Assembly: GCF_042453785.1 (NCBI RefSeq)
Contig: NC_091671.1
Span: 8,812,001-8,876,000, forward strand
DNA from: Malus domestica
Lineage: Eukaryota > Streptophyta > Magnoliopsida > Rosales > Rosaceae
Direction: 5' to 3'
Length of the DNA stretch: 64,000 bases
Below, in pieces: positions 33,700-45,100 of this stretch. The notes beneath the pieces are model-generated. The model saw only the letters and a program-made list of their open reading frames with translations, had not been told where the DNA came from and searched no databases. Each line of letters opens with the position of its first letter. The first letter of the stretch is position 1. Made by a program: the position numbers and the translations under genes.

Positions 33700-35547
33700 T
33701 GTTTGCACTCAAAATATACCCATTTTTACTTATTTGGGCAATTTGGGTAAAATATGGTATTTAAAGGATTAATGAGCAAGAAGACTAATCTGGAGAGATA
33801 TTTGGTGCAAGTGGGATAGGTTTTACACTATAATATTGTTTCTCCTATTTGTTTGGGTGGTGGAGGTTTGTCTAGCCTTTGTTTAATCAAGATACATGCA
33901 TGTATTGCAAGTGGATGGAAAGACATCAGCAAGCTTTCGGGCAAGGAACATGTGAAAGAAACCAACTTGCTTCTTTTAAATGTTAGTTTATTACAAGTGG
34001 GAAAACATGTGCTAAAAACATGTGGTGGAGATGCAAATTCCCCTTTTAATATTGTTTCTACATGCAAGTTGGCAAAAGCAATGCAAGCTACCTAAGTAAG
34101 GAAATGCAAGCTGCCCAAGCTTCTTTCGGGCAGGTACAAAACCTTAGCAGGAGGGTTTCCTCCAGACCTCTATAAAAAGGAGCAGATGCACAAGGATTAT
34201 GGACACTCAAACAAACAAACAAAAGCACAAACTCTGCTCAAAAAGCCAGATTTGCCTTTCAAAACGAAGCTGTAGTCAGCCCAAGCCTTCATCCCCCGCG
34301 GGATAACCTTCTCTTCTAACCTCTGTAATAGCTCTGCTACCTCGTTCTAAACTTGTTGTAGTATCGATTCATCTTTTGTATTCTCCTTTTCCCTTCCTCC
34401 CTCTAAGCTTTCAGACCTTTGACAGAACTACAAAGATAGGGACCTGCAAGACGATCAGCCTTAATTGATAAGGTTTAATCTTGCCCGACCTGCTTTGCTC
34501 TGTCTTTGTCTTCTCTTTCTTTAAAGTCTAGCAATATGTTGTATACTTCCAGTTATATGCAAGTTGTTTCTAGCAAAATCACGATGACAAAGCTTTCTCA
34601 GTACTTGGATCCGATTTAAATATATCTTCAGTGTTTAAATCAGATCCAAGTCCTAAGCCCTCGGGCATGTAAATCTGATTAGTTTAAAAGTCCTTGGCCT
34701 CAAGGCATAAAAAAAGAACTTTATGTGGACTTAACCCATCCATGACAATCCTTGATCAACGAGAAGTTCGAAGTTACTTGGGGAGCAAGTAATCGACCTA
34801 CCTCTTGGTTTTGTTTCTATTATGTCATGATTATCATAGAACGCTTAAGTATGGGATGGATTCTGATAGGAAGCCTCAAGGCCTACACCTAAGGCCCCAC
34901 AAAGGCACTTATTTGGATTCATTCTATTTTGCGGTCTAGATGGTTTGAATATAAGAACGGACTCTAATAGGAAGCCTCAAGGCCTACACCTAAGGCCCCA
35001 CAAAGGCACCTATTTGGGTTCGCTCTACCTCTTAGATTCGGATAATCAGAAATATAATAGTTATAAGACTCCGACAACACTAAAGACCAAATATGATATG
35101 TTCAAGTACTGGTTTAGTTTGACAGGAAGCCTCAAGGCCTACACCTAAGGCCCCACAAAGGCACCTGTTATATCTAACACGGTTTCTCGGGCATATGCAT
35201 ATTCACAACTAAAACTTGACATCCATTCGACATCTGCCATGCTGAAGATGGCAGTGGCACGCCTGAGCACCTACAAAGTTAATCTTGATTGTGAGCCTCA
35301 AGGCCTACACCTAAGGCCCCACAAAGGCACCTTTCAAATTAACTCTGTCATTCTCTTTCAGCATTTCCCGAAGGGTCTTGCCCGAATAGTCTTGCCCGAT
35401 CAAGATTTGCCCGACGAAACCTGCCCGACAAAGCCCGACAGGAAAGCAGAAGCCCGACAGTAGCCCTCAACCGGCGCCAATCTCCCAGGGGAGCTGTGTG
35501 CTCGTTGGCCAGGAAGTCATCCCCGACGGAAATTCCTGCGACGAACA
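33700..35547 (+). repeat. 5' LTR, 1848 bp
   Basis: Nearly identical to 38653-40499. It contains TATAAAAAGGAGC near 34172, a likely core promoter, and four copies of a GC-rich motif (about 34870, 34971, 35125 and 35293) reading GCCTCAAGGCCTACACCTAA followed by GGCCCCACAAAGGCAC. Toward its 3' end, GCCCGA and close variants occur many times within 110 bp. Confidence 0.96.
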
Positions 35548-35550
35548 TAG

Positions 35551-35571
35551 TTTTGGCACGCCCGGTGGGAT
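35551..35571 (+). promoter_or_regulatory. Primer-binding-site region of the LTR element
   Basis: TTTTGGCACGCCCGGTGGGA begins three bases after the 5' LTR. The TGG start suits pairing with a tRNA CCA end, but I cannot name the tRNA with confidence. Confidence 0.6.
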
Positions 35572-35590
35572 CCTTATATGGAGTTAGATC

Positions 35591-36520
35591 ATGAACAATC
35601 CTTATGTTCATGATTTTTCTGCTTTTTCAGAAGATGACGGTGTGGAAGAGCGCCCAAGCTATGGCTATCACATAGAGCCAACCTATGAGTTGCCAACTTA
35701 TGGGTACAAGGCTGAAGAGTACTCAAGTCCCATGAAACATGATTGTTGGCCAACTAATGGCCATCAAATAAATAATAATCTTACAGATTGGCCAACTTAT
35801 GGCTACAATGAAGGTTATTATTCTTTTGAAGACAATCATATTCATGAATACTATGATAGGCCAACAAATGGCTTTAAGTATCAAAAGACTTCCAATGAGT
35901 ACATAGAGCCAATATATGAGATGCCAACTCATGATCATTCGGATGAAGAGCTCTACAAAGAGGATGTGGGCAAATTAAAGAAGGTGTCCAAACTCCATGT
36001 GGCAAGCATCGAATATGGTGAAGAGGTGACTAAGTGTTTTAAAAGGGTGGAGGAAAGCTATACAACTTTTGGAGAAACTTTGAAAAAGTTGATAGATCAA
36101 ATGTGTCAAATCTCCTCTACAAAGCACGCTCACCCTACTACAACCAAGGAAGAACAAATCATACACGTTGATGAAGGCCAAACAATAACCCCACCCAATG
36201 AAAAATCCATGAAAATGGATATGGTTGTAGGAGACCAAGTTAAGATGGAGATGATGGCTATTATAGGCCAAACACCAACGCTCGGGGGGCATGAGCCCAC
36301 ACCTCATGTGGAGCCCGAAGAAGAAGAAAATAGCTCCTATAATCTTCCCCGCCAACACAAGCATGTTGTCCGCATCGAGATCTCAAGGAGGACAAAGCTT
36401 GGGATCAAACATGAATGGCCACCTCCTATGGTTCCCAAGCTACATAGCATGGCCAATTTAAATGGTGGGTTTGATCTCTCTACACTCAATTTTAAAAAGA
36501 GAAAAATATTTGAGTGTTGA
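35591..36520 (+). CDS. 309-aa protein of unknown function in gag position
   Basis: The first long frame after the primer site starts MNNPYVHDFSAFSEDDGVEE. The N-terminal half has imperfect repeats around tyrosine-rich motifs: PSYGY, PTYELPTYGY, PTNGH, PTYGYNEGYY, PTNGF. The middle is acidic and coiled-coil-like (KLKKVSKLHVASIEYGEEVT and the following CFKRVEESYTT). The C-terminus is basic, with KKRKI. There is no CCHC knuckle and no protease motif. It sits where a gag gene would lie, but I do not recognise a gag fold and it may be another captured or element-specific protein. The frame is intact, which fits a young insertion. Confidence 0.5.
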   Translation: MNNPYVHDFSAFSEDDGVEERPSYGYHIEPTYELPTYGYKAEEYSSPMKHDCWPTNGHQINNNLTDWPTYGYNEGYYSFEDNHIHEYYDRPTNGFKYQKTSNEYIEPIYEMPTHDHSDEELYKEDVGKLKKVSKLHVASIEYGEEVTKCFKRVEESYTTFGETLKKLIDQMCQISSTKHAHPTTTKEEQIIHVDEGQTITPPNEKSMKMDMVVGDQVKMEMMAIIGQTPTLGGHEPTPHVEPEEEENSSYNLPRQHKHVVRIEISRRTKLGIKHEWPPPMVPKLHSMANLNGGFDLSTLNFKKRKIFEC

Positions 36521-36534
36521 GAGAAAAATAACAC

Positions 36535-38400
36535 TTGAGCAGCCAAGGGGCTTCATTCAATTTGCCCGAATGGCTTTCTTTTGTGTTATTCTTTTGTGCA
36601 TTTTTCTCTAGTACCCTTCCCCTCCTTTTCCTTTTCTTTCCTTTTCTTTTTCTTTCTTTCTTTCTTTCTTCCTTTCTTTTCCTTCTTGTCTCTCTCTCAC
36701 CTGTCTTTCTGCTGCCCAAAACACTTTTATATCTATATATCTATATTTATTATATTATATTATATGATAAAAGTGTTTTGTCCGACAGGGGGCTGTATGT
36801 ACATGTATGTTATAGTGGGGGATGGAGAATATATATATATAGTATTATATTTTATAAAATGTTGCCTGAAAGGGCTATATATATAGTTTTTTTAATATAT
36901 ATATTTTATATAATAAAAGGGTGTTGCCCGAAGGCTTTTTGTATGTGTATATTATATTATATTATATGTATAGCTTTTAAAAAAGGACAACAAAGAAAAA
37001 TAAAAAGATTATATTTCTTCCTTTGTGTTGGTTTGCCCGAAAGGGCTTTTGTCCATTTTATGTTTTACTCTTTTTAAAGAAAGTCTGACAAGTCTTTCTT
37101 TTTATTTGTCTTTTTCCAACTTGCTTGGTAGGGCCTTTAATTTTCTTTTTTCTGTCTGCCCGAAAGGGCTCTGTTTTCTTTGTGTGTTTCTTGTACTGTT
37201 ACAAAGAAAAAGATATAAAAATTAAAAATTACAAAAATTACAAAAACATTTTTCTTTCATGCTTTTGTTTTTCTTGTTTTCTTTCCCTTTTTATTTTCAT
37301 TGCTGGGGAACTTTACAGAAAATATAAAGAGTTGGGCAGTTTGTGAGTAGCCATTTTTACCCTTTTTTCCATTTTTTCTCTTATCCAATGGGTGTATTTA
37401 GCCCGAACCCAAAAGTTGAAATTAGAAAACCATCCAGTGGCTGTACCCAAATTCATGGAATGAGGAGTTTTCATAAAAAACCGAAACTATGGCTTTCCTG
37501 CTGAAAAGCATGTCATCTGTGTCTCAATAGCTATTGCAAGAAAGCATGGGGTTATCTTGCCCAATTGCTGGTGCCCGACGAAAGCCACAATCTTGCTCGA
37601 GGGCTTTGGCGAACAATGTATGGAGCTCAACCACTCTTGAAGAAGTTCTGGCAATATTCTTGGTGGAACTCAAGACAATGGTAGCAATCGAGCGATTTGG
37701 GAAGTGGAGCAAATATATAATGCTCATATATCCCAAAGATAAGAAGTCATGGCCATTTGTAAAAGGAGGAGCCATACGAAAGAATGAAACTGTTGGTAAC
37801 CATTCACCAGCTCTGATCAACGGTGTTCCCATCAACAAGTCGTCTAAAAATCAATGGCCACCTGATCTTCTTATTTGGGTTCTCAGATTAAGTTGAATAG
37901 CCGGGGTTGGAGGAAGAGTACAGAAAACTGTTTTTGAAGTTTGCCCGAATGACCGACGGAGCTTTTCTCGGTCCTTCTGCCATCCAAGATGACGCCACCA
38001 TGAGATTATACTCTTCCCAAACTATGACTCATGCTTCAATGGAGCAGGCCTTTTCCTCAACGACCAGATGAAAATTTTTCGAAAGATGAATCTGTCAAAA
38101 TGTGGCGAGCAGCGAAAAAACCAAAAATGGGGAAGACAGCGCGAGGAAATCCCATGAGTCCGGGGTGGCGTTGTGGCTCCAGAACGAATACATGTGTGGT
38201 GTCTTGGAGTCACAGCTTGGGCGAAGAACATCAACCAGCATAGCGAATTCCAGTGTAGCTCAATGGAACGGATAAGTGAGCAACAAATGCAATCTGATTA
38301 TCTCTCAGTATGGGAAGAGAAATCTGGATTTTTGCTGGCTAGAGAGAGGAGTGTGTGAGCACTAATCATACAAGACTTTTGCCCGACTTCGGGCATTTTT
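36535..38400 (+). other. LTR-element interior: low-complexity sequence and unassigned frames
   Basis: 36590-36720 is a pyrimidine tract with TTTC repeats, and 36720-36970 is rich in TATA and ATAT steps with scattered CCCGA motifs. A 120-codon frame at 37534-37896 (SSTTLEEVLAIFLVELKTMV and onwards) has no recognisable domain. Between 37900 and 38400 I see short frames only. No pol-type domain is present anywhere in this stretch. Confidence 0.5.
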
Positions 38401-38407
38401 CTAGTTT

Positions 38408-38608
38408 ACTATCTCGGTAACCAGTGAGGATGCTCCTATGTTTTTTGGTATCAACGAGAAGGATGCACAAGTCAGACAACATTTTTTCCAATGCTAGTTG
38501 CACTACCAATTGCCTTGCTCCTCTTGCCAAAGTTTATCAACGACAGAAGGATCGAAGAGGTAGACGTGCCTCTTCCTTCGACATCAATCCTGGCAGCATT
38601 GGGGTTGT
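38408..38608 (+). pseudogene. Captured cytosolic GAPDH fragment inside the LTR element
   Basis: Reading across frameshifts gives [18 protein letters not shown], then [20 protein letters not shown], and finally [17 protein letters not shown]. The family has [40 protein letters not shown] and KDWRGGRAASFNIIPSS, so these are three collinear parts of glycolytic GAPDH including the catalytic-cysteine motif. The roughly 40-residue stretch between INDR and KDWRGG is deleted, and at least two single-base shifts are present. No intron interrupts the retained parts. The fragment lies just before the polypurine tract, on the element's sense strand, so it was carried by transposition. Confidence 0.85.
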
Positions 38609-38640
38609 AAGTTTCACAAACTTTGCTCAAATTTGTAAAA

Positions 38641-38652
38641 CTTGGGGGGCAC
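38641..38652 (+). promoter_or_regulatory. Polypurine tract of the LTR element
   Basis: CTTGGGGGGCAC immediately precedes the 3' LTR, where plus-strand DNA synthesis is primed. Confidence 0.7.
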
Positions 38653-40499
38653 TGTTTGCACTCAAAATATACCCATTTTTACTTATTTGGGCAATTTGGG
38701 TAAAATATGGTATTTAAAGGATTAATGAGCAAGAAGACTAATCTGGAGAGATATTTGGTGCAAGTGGGATAGGTTTTACACTATAATATTGTTTCTCCTA
38801 TTTGTTTGGGTGGTGGAGGTTTGTCTAGCCTTTGTTTAATCAAGATACATGCATGTATTGCAAGTGGATGGAAAGGCATCAGCAAGCTTTCGGGCAAGGA
38901 ACATGTGAAAGAAGCCAACTTGCTTCTTTTAAATGTTAGTTTATTACAAGTGGGAAAACATGTGCTAAAAGCATGTGGTGGAGATGCAAATTCCCCTTTT
39001 AATATTGTTTCTACATGCAAGTTGGCAAAAGTAATGCAAGCTACCCAAGTAAGGAAATGCAAGCTGCCCAAGCTTCTTTCGGGCAGGTACAAAACCTCAG
39101 CAGGAGGGTTTCCTCCAGACCTCTATAAAAAGGAGCAGATGCACAAGGATTATGGACACTCAAACAAACAAACAAAAGCACAAACTCTGCTCAAAAAGCC
39201 AGATTTGCCTTTCAAAACGAAGCTGTAGTCAGCCCAAGCCTTCATCCCCCGCGGGATAACCTTCTCTTCTAACCTCTGTAATAGCTCTGCTACCTCGTTC
39301 TAAACTTGTTGTAGTATCGATTCATCTTTTGTATTCTCCTTTTCCCTTCCTCCCTCTGAGCTTTCAGACCTTTGACAGAACTACAAAGATAGGGACCTGC
39401 AAGACGATCAGCCTTAATTGATAAGGTTTAATCTTGCCCGACCTGCTTTGCTCTGTCTTTGTCTTCCCTTTCTTTAAAGTCTAGCAATATGTTGTATACT
39501 TCCAGTTATATGCAAGTTGTTTCTAGCAAAATCACGATGACAAAGCTTTCTCAGTACTTGGATCCGATTTAAATATATCTTCAGTGTTTAAATCAGATCC
39601 AAGTCCTAAGCCCTCGGGCATGTAAATCTGATTAGTTTAAAAGTCCTTGGCCTCAAGGCATAAAAAAGAACTTTATGTGGACTTAACCCATCCACGACAA
39701 TCCTTGATCAACAAGAAGTTCGAAGTTACTTGGAGCGCAAGTAATCGACCTACCTCTTGGTTTTGTTTCTATTATGTCATGATTATCATAGAACGCTTAA
39801 GTATGGGATGGATTCTGATAGGAAGCCTCAAGGCCTACACCTAAGGCCCCACAAGGGCACTTATTTGGATTCATTCTATTCTGCGGTCTAGATGGTTTGA
39901 GTATAAGAACGGACTCTAATAGGAAGCCTCAAGGCTTACACCTAAGGCCCCACAAAGGCACCTATTTGGGTTCGCTCTACCTCTCAGATTCGGATAATCA
40001 GAAATATAATAGTTATAAGACTCCGACAACACTAAAGACCAAATATGATATGTTCAAGTACTGGTTTAGTTTGACAGGAAGCCTCAAGGCCTACACCTAA
40101 GGCCCCACAAAGGCACCTGTTATATCTAACACGGTTTCTCGGGCATATGCATAATCACAACTAAAACTTGACATCCATTCGACATCTGCCATGCTGAAGA
40201 TGGCAGTGGCACGCCTGAGCACCTACAAAGTTAATCTTGATTGTGAGCCTCAAGGCCTACACCTAAGGCCCCACAAAGGCACCTTTCAAATTAACTATGT
40301 CCTTCTCTTTCAGCATTTCCCGAAGGGTCTTGCCCGAATAGTCTTGCCCGATCAAGATTTGCCCGACGAGACCTGCTCGACAAAGCCCGACAGGAAAGCA
40401 GAAGCCCGACAGCAGCCCTCAACCGGCGCCAATCTCCCAGGGGAGCTGTGTGCTCGTTGGCCAGGAAGTCATCCCCGACGGAAATTCCTGCGACGAACA
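38653..40499 (+). repeat. 3' LTR, 1847 bp
   Basis: Counterpart of 33700-35547. Only scattered substitutions separate the two, for example CCCATCCACGAC against CCCATCCATGAC, and GACGAGACCTGCTCGAC against GACGAAACCTGCCCGAC. It carries the same four GC-rich motif copies. Confidence 0.96.
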
Positions 40500-41357
40500 G
40501 AAGTTTCATATGATACTCTGCTAAGAGCTACTGATGGGTTATCTGAGGCTAATTTGATTGGTGCTGGAAGTTTTGAGGGTTGTGTACAAGGGAGTTCTCG
40601 ATGTTGATGATAGAGCTCAATTGGTTACCGCCGTAAAGGTGTTTAACTTGTTACGCCATGGAGCAACAAAGTGTTTTATATATGGATGTGAGGCTTTGAG
40701 AAATATCAAGCTTCGAAATCTCGTCAAGATTATAATTGCATGTTCAAGTGTTGATTCTCTTGGTAATGATTTCAAGGCTTTGGTTTATGAGTACATGTAA
40801 AAAGGAAGCTTAGAGAAGTGACTGCATCCACCAACTGATATTGAAGAAGCAAGAGAGGCACCCAAGAGTTTAAATCTTTTGCAAAGGCTTAGCATTGCCA
40901 TTGATGTTGCTTGTGCTCTTGATTAGTTGATTATCTTCATAATCACTGTGAAACACCAATAGTTTATTGTGATCTAAAGCCAAGTACTGTTCTTTTGTAC
41001 AACAAGTCGAGTACTGGACATGTTTCTGACTTTGACTAGCAAGGTTTCTCTCACAACTGAACAATATAAAAGCTTCAACAAAACAGACAAGTTCCGTCGG
41101 AATAATAGGAACGATTGGTTATGTGGTTTTAGGTAAATATTCGCATCCTCTCCACAATCTCTTTTTTTCTTTTCTTTTAAACTTTTGCATAATTCAACTA
41201 TTTTGTTCTCAATTTGCTAACAATATTTGGGAAGTGAGGCGTTAATAATTGGATATGTCTACAGTGGTGGAATTCTCCTGCTAGAGACTTGAGCCCCCAT
41301 GAAGTTTAAAAATTAAGAAAACTTGATCTCACTAGTAATTGTTACCATTTTTAAAAA

Positions 41358-41501
41358 GGAAAACTAACGAAAAGTCTAAAAAAAACTTCCCTTTTAATGA
41401 AAAATCTTTTTTAAAGGTATAGTGAATAGTACCAGAGAAAAGTAAAAGTGTGGTTTTTTGTTAAAAGTGAACAGCACCTGGAGTGTTTCGTTAAAACTCC
41501 C
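41358..41501. mobile_element. 144-bp MITE, sister of 24696-24838
   Basis: Starts GGAAAACTAACGAAAAG and ends TTTCGTTAAAACTCCC. It is flanked by TTTTTAAAAA on both sides (41348-41357 and 41502-41511), a 9-10-bp target duplication of MULE type. Internal sequence such as GTGAATAGTACCAG is shared with the sister copy. Confidence 0.9.
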
Positions 41502-41511
41502 TTTTTAAAAA

Positions 41512-42012
41512 GGTTGCATCCACAACAAGCTTTCTTGCAATGATACTTTAGGGGAACTATGAAAAAATTAGCAATCTCACAGTCTGACCCCTCAGAAAAC
41601 GTAAAGACTTCAAAATTTCCATTCATAGCTAGGGTAGCCCTGCTAAGGTAACTTTCATATTAGGTGACACCAACGTGACGTCTTATGTGAGAAAATATTG
41701 GGTTCCATGTATTTGTTTTTCCGTTTTGGATGATTGCTAAAATGAATTATGGATGATAATGCTATTATGTATGGTTGCCAAAAATGTTTCCTGTCAGCTT
41801 CTGAAGTCAAGGTGCTTTAATGGTCTTGGTCCTTGGCGTACCGAAAGTGCCAAACAATAGGTCCCAGTAGTGGAAGTATGGTAACGATGTCGTCTAAAGA
41901 AACAAGCCAAAGTTGTTACTTGTTATCATTTACTTGGACTTAATCCTTCTCATATTTGAATTTTCAAGAACCAGAAACTGTGGTGTAAGTTCCTCCTATG
42001 ATCCTATCCTTC
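41512..42012. other. Upstream region of the receptor kinase gene
   Basis: About 500 bp between the MITE and the TATA box, with no coding sequence. It is the probable promoter of the gene at 42125. The nearby MITE places transposon DNA within 650 bp of the start codon. Confidence 0.5.
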
Positions 42013-42019
42013 TATAAAT
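42013..42019 (+). promoter_or_regulatory. Candidate TATA box of the LRR receptor kinase
   Basis: TATAAAT lies 106 bp before the ATG and is followed by a CT-rich leader (CTCTCTATTTCTTTCTGCTTCTCTCTC), which is a normal plant arrangement. A start site near 42045 is inferred. Confidence 0.6.
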
Positions 42020-42124
42020 TTCCTTGTCATGCAACAAATGGAACTCACCAAATTCGCAACTCAACACCCATCTCTCTATTTCTTTCTGCTTCTCTCTCTA
42101 GTTATATAGTTAACCAGATCAGAA

Positions 42125-45100
42125 ATGGGGGTTTTGGTTGTGAAATTGATCTTAATATACTTGCTTTTCAGTGCAGTGTTCATTTGCTGTAGGAGCTCCC
42201 TGCAATCGGGACTCGGAGGGAATGCGACGGATAGGCTGGCGCTGCTAGCCATCAAAGCTCAAATAAAGCAAGATCTCCATAATTACAACGTGATGAGCTC
42301 CTGGAACGAATCCACGCACTTTTGCATGTGGCATGGTGTGACGTGCAGTCGACAACATCGCCAAAGGGTCACTAAACTGGACCTGCAATCTCAAAATCTG
42401 GTAGGGAAACTATCCCCAAACATTGGAAATCTAAGTTTTCTAAGGGAGCTGTGGCTTTCAAACAACAGCTTCAGTCATGAAATTCCACCACAAATTGGGA
42501 GTTTGCGTAGATTGCAGGTATTGCAATTAGACGTTAACTCGTTTAGTGGCAGTATTCCACACAATATATCATATTGCTTCAACCTTATCTTTGTGAATTT
42601 CACTTACAACAAGTTGGTGGGTAAAATTCCTTCAGAAGTTGGATTGCTGTCGAAGCTGCAAGAATTTACATTAGAATATAATAATGTAACGGGACAGGTC
42701 CCTCCTTCCTTGGGGAACCTTTCGTCTCTCCAGGGACCGGGTCTTCTCAATAATAGCTTGATGGGAAACATCCCCAGTTCTCTTGGCCAATTGAAAAAAT
42801 TAACCTTCTTGGGATTGGGGTTAAATCAGTTGTCTGGTAGCATCCCTTCCTCCATTTATAACCTCTCTTCTCTTGTTACATTTTCCATAGAAGGTAACCA
42901 AATTCAAGGGAGTATTCCATCAGATATTGGCAAAAATCTTCCTAATCTCGAAATCTTCAGCGTCTTCTCAAACCAATTCACTGGGTCCATACCTCCCTCG
43001 TTATTCAATGTCACAAGTGTTGAGTCATTTGAAGTTGGGAGTAACAACCTAATTGGACAGGTACCGAGTCTCCAAAAGCTTCACAACCTTCTGCTTTTCA
43101 ACATTCAATTTAATAATATTGGAAGCGGTAAAGATGGTGACTTAAGTTTTCTCTCGGACTTGACCAATGCCACCCAGTTACAATGGTTGATTATTAGCAA
43201 CAACAATTTTGGAGGGACATTGCCCGTGTCAATATCCAATCTCTCAACCAAACTTGAAAGGTTTTGGGTTCAACATAACCAAATATATGGAAGCATCCCA
43301 TCTGGGATAGGGAATCTGGTGAGCTTGGAATCGTTGCTTTTGGGGAATAATAGCTTCACAGGTAACATCCCCTCTGACATGGGTAAGCTTTCCAACCTTG
43401 GAGCATTAGAAATTTTCACAAACAATTTATCAGGAAATATTCCGTCTTCCGTAAGAAATTTAACCAAGTTATACCATCTTGATTTGGATGTAAATTATCT
43501 TGAGGGCAGCATTCCTTCAGGTCTCGGGGAATGCCATGGGTTGCAAGCGTTGTATCTTTCTGATAACCTTCTTAATGGCACAATACCCAAACAAGTTTTT
43601 AGACTCTCCTCCTTATCAATTTCTTTGAACTTGTCGAATAACCTCTTCACAGGTTCCCTTCCCTCGGAGGTTGGGAATTTACAAAGTCTAAGTGAATTGG
43701 ACGTTTCTGATAACATGTTATCTGGAGAACTCCCCAGTAGCCTTGGTGGTTGTGAGAGTTTAGAAGTCCTGCATTTGCAAGGAAACTTCTTCAACGGGTC
43801 CATTCCTTTGTCTATGAGTTCAGTGAGAGGGATTCAAGATCTAGACCTTTCTCGCAATAATTTTTTAGGTGAAATTCCAAAATTTTTAGAAGGTTTTAGA
43901 ACCCTGAATAATCTGAACTTATCATTCAATCAATTTTGGGGAGTGGTACCAACTGGAGGTGTTTTCAAAAATGCGAGTGCTATTTCAGTTGTTGGCAACA
44001 CTAATCTGTGCAGCCCTGTTGCTAATTTAAAACTTCCCAAGTGCAAGTCTAAAGAGACCAAGAAACGAAGATTGTCTCGTAGCTTGAAACTAATACTCCC
44101 TTTAGTATTTGGACTTACTCTTCTAGGAATAGCCATGGTGTTCTCCTATTTCTTTCTTTGTTCGTCAAGGAAGAAAAGGAAAGAAATTTCATTGAGCACT
44201 TTGGGGAACACTATTTTTCAAGTGTCATATGCTACTCTACTCAAAGCTACTGACGGGTTCTCAGAGGCTAATTTAATTGGTGCTGGTAGTTTTGGGTCTG
44301 TGTACAAGGGAGTTCTTGATGAGGATGATAAAGCTCAACTTGTTGCCGTGAAGGTGTTTAACTTGTTATGCCATGGAGCTTCGAGGAGTTTCATAGCCGA
44401 ATGTGAAGCTTTGAGAAATATTAGGCACCGAAATCTCGTCAAGACTATAACCGTGTGTTCAAGTGTTGATTTTCATGGTAATGATTTCAAGGCTCTAGTT
44501 TATGAGTTCATGGACAACGGGAGCTTAGAGGAGTGGCTGCATCCACCTACTGGAACTGAAGAGTTGAGAGATCATGTACCCAAGAAGTTAAGTCTTCTTC
44601 AGAGGCTAGAAATTGCCATTGGTGTTGCTTGTGCACTAGATTATCTTCATAATCATTGTGAAACGCCAATAGTTCATTGTGATCTCAAGCCAAGCAACGT
44701 TCTCTTGGACAACGAACTGACTGGCCATGTTTCTGACTTTGGAATAGCAAGGTTTCTCTCACAAGTAACGAGTAATGTTTCAGCAATTCAAAGTCAGACA
44801 AGTTCCGCTGGAATAAGAGGAACGGTTGGTTATGCAGCTCCAGGTATATATATGTTAGATATATACTTCATTATATTTCCTTTTTTATTTTGGAATATTT
44901 AATTTACAAAATTCAAACTGAACTATTTATACACAAATGTGATGTTTGAATTGTAGAGTATGGCATGGGGAGTGAGGTGTCAACGAATGGTGATGTCTAC
45001 AGCTTTGGCATTCTCTTGTTGGAGATGTTTACAGGGAAGAGACCCACTGACAACATGTTTGGTGATAGCTTGAACCTTCATAATTTTGTCAAGATGGCTC

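Larger units (their letters stand above)
33700..40499 (+). mobile_element. LTR retrotransposon, 6.8 kb, non-autonomous
   Basis: The two LTRs (33700-35547 and 38653-40499) begin TGTTTGCACTC and end CGACGAACA. The element is flanked by a perfect 5-bp duplication GAAGT (33695-33699 and 40500-40504). Kinase fragment copy 1 shows the continuous sequence at the same place. A primer-site-like TGGCACGCCCGGTGGGA follows the left LTR, and CTTGGGGGGC precedes the right one. The 3.1 kb interior lacks protease, reverse transcriptase, RNase H and integrase, so it depends on helpers. It carries a 309-codon frame of unknown function and a GAPDH fragment. GCCCGA motifs recur throughout LTRs and interior. LTR similarity is very high (few differences per hundred bases), so insertion was comparatively recent. 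Confidence 0.96.
33600..41310 (+). pseudogene. LRR receptor kinase fragment, copy 2, split by an LTR retrotransposon
   Basis: The left part, 33600-33699, encodes the end of the membrane segment and the juxtamembrane RKERKEIS. The right part resumes at 40500 with [20 protein letters not shown], then a frameshift inside the glycine loop (GSFEGCVQG), KVFNLLRHGA and IKLRNLVKI. A stop follows YEYM and another follows LEK before LHPP. The kinase intron donor and a worn second exon (VYSGGILLLE) are still visible near 41130-41285. As in copy 1, no LRR ectodomain is attached. Copies 1 and 2 share lesions (AVTAVK/AAVKVF insertion, loss of the ectodomain), so the parent was already a fragment before duplication. 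Confidence 0.9.

Noticed and set aside
36535-37077. 180-codon open frame in the LTR element
   Set aside because: Low-complexity T-rich and TATA-rich sequence; the translation is Phe/Leu/Ser and Tyr/Ile runs without any motif.
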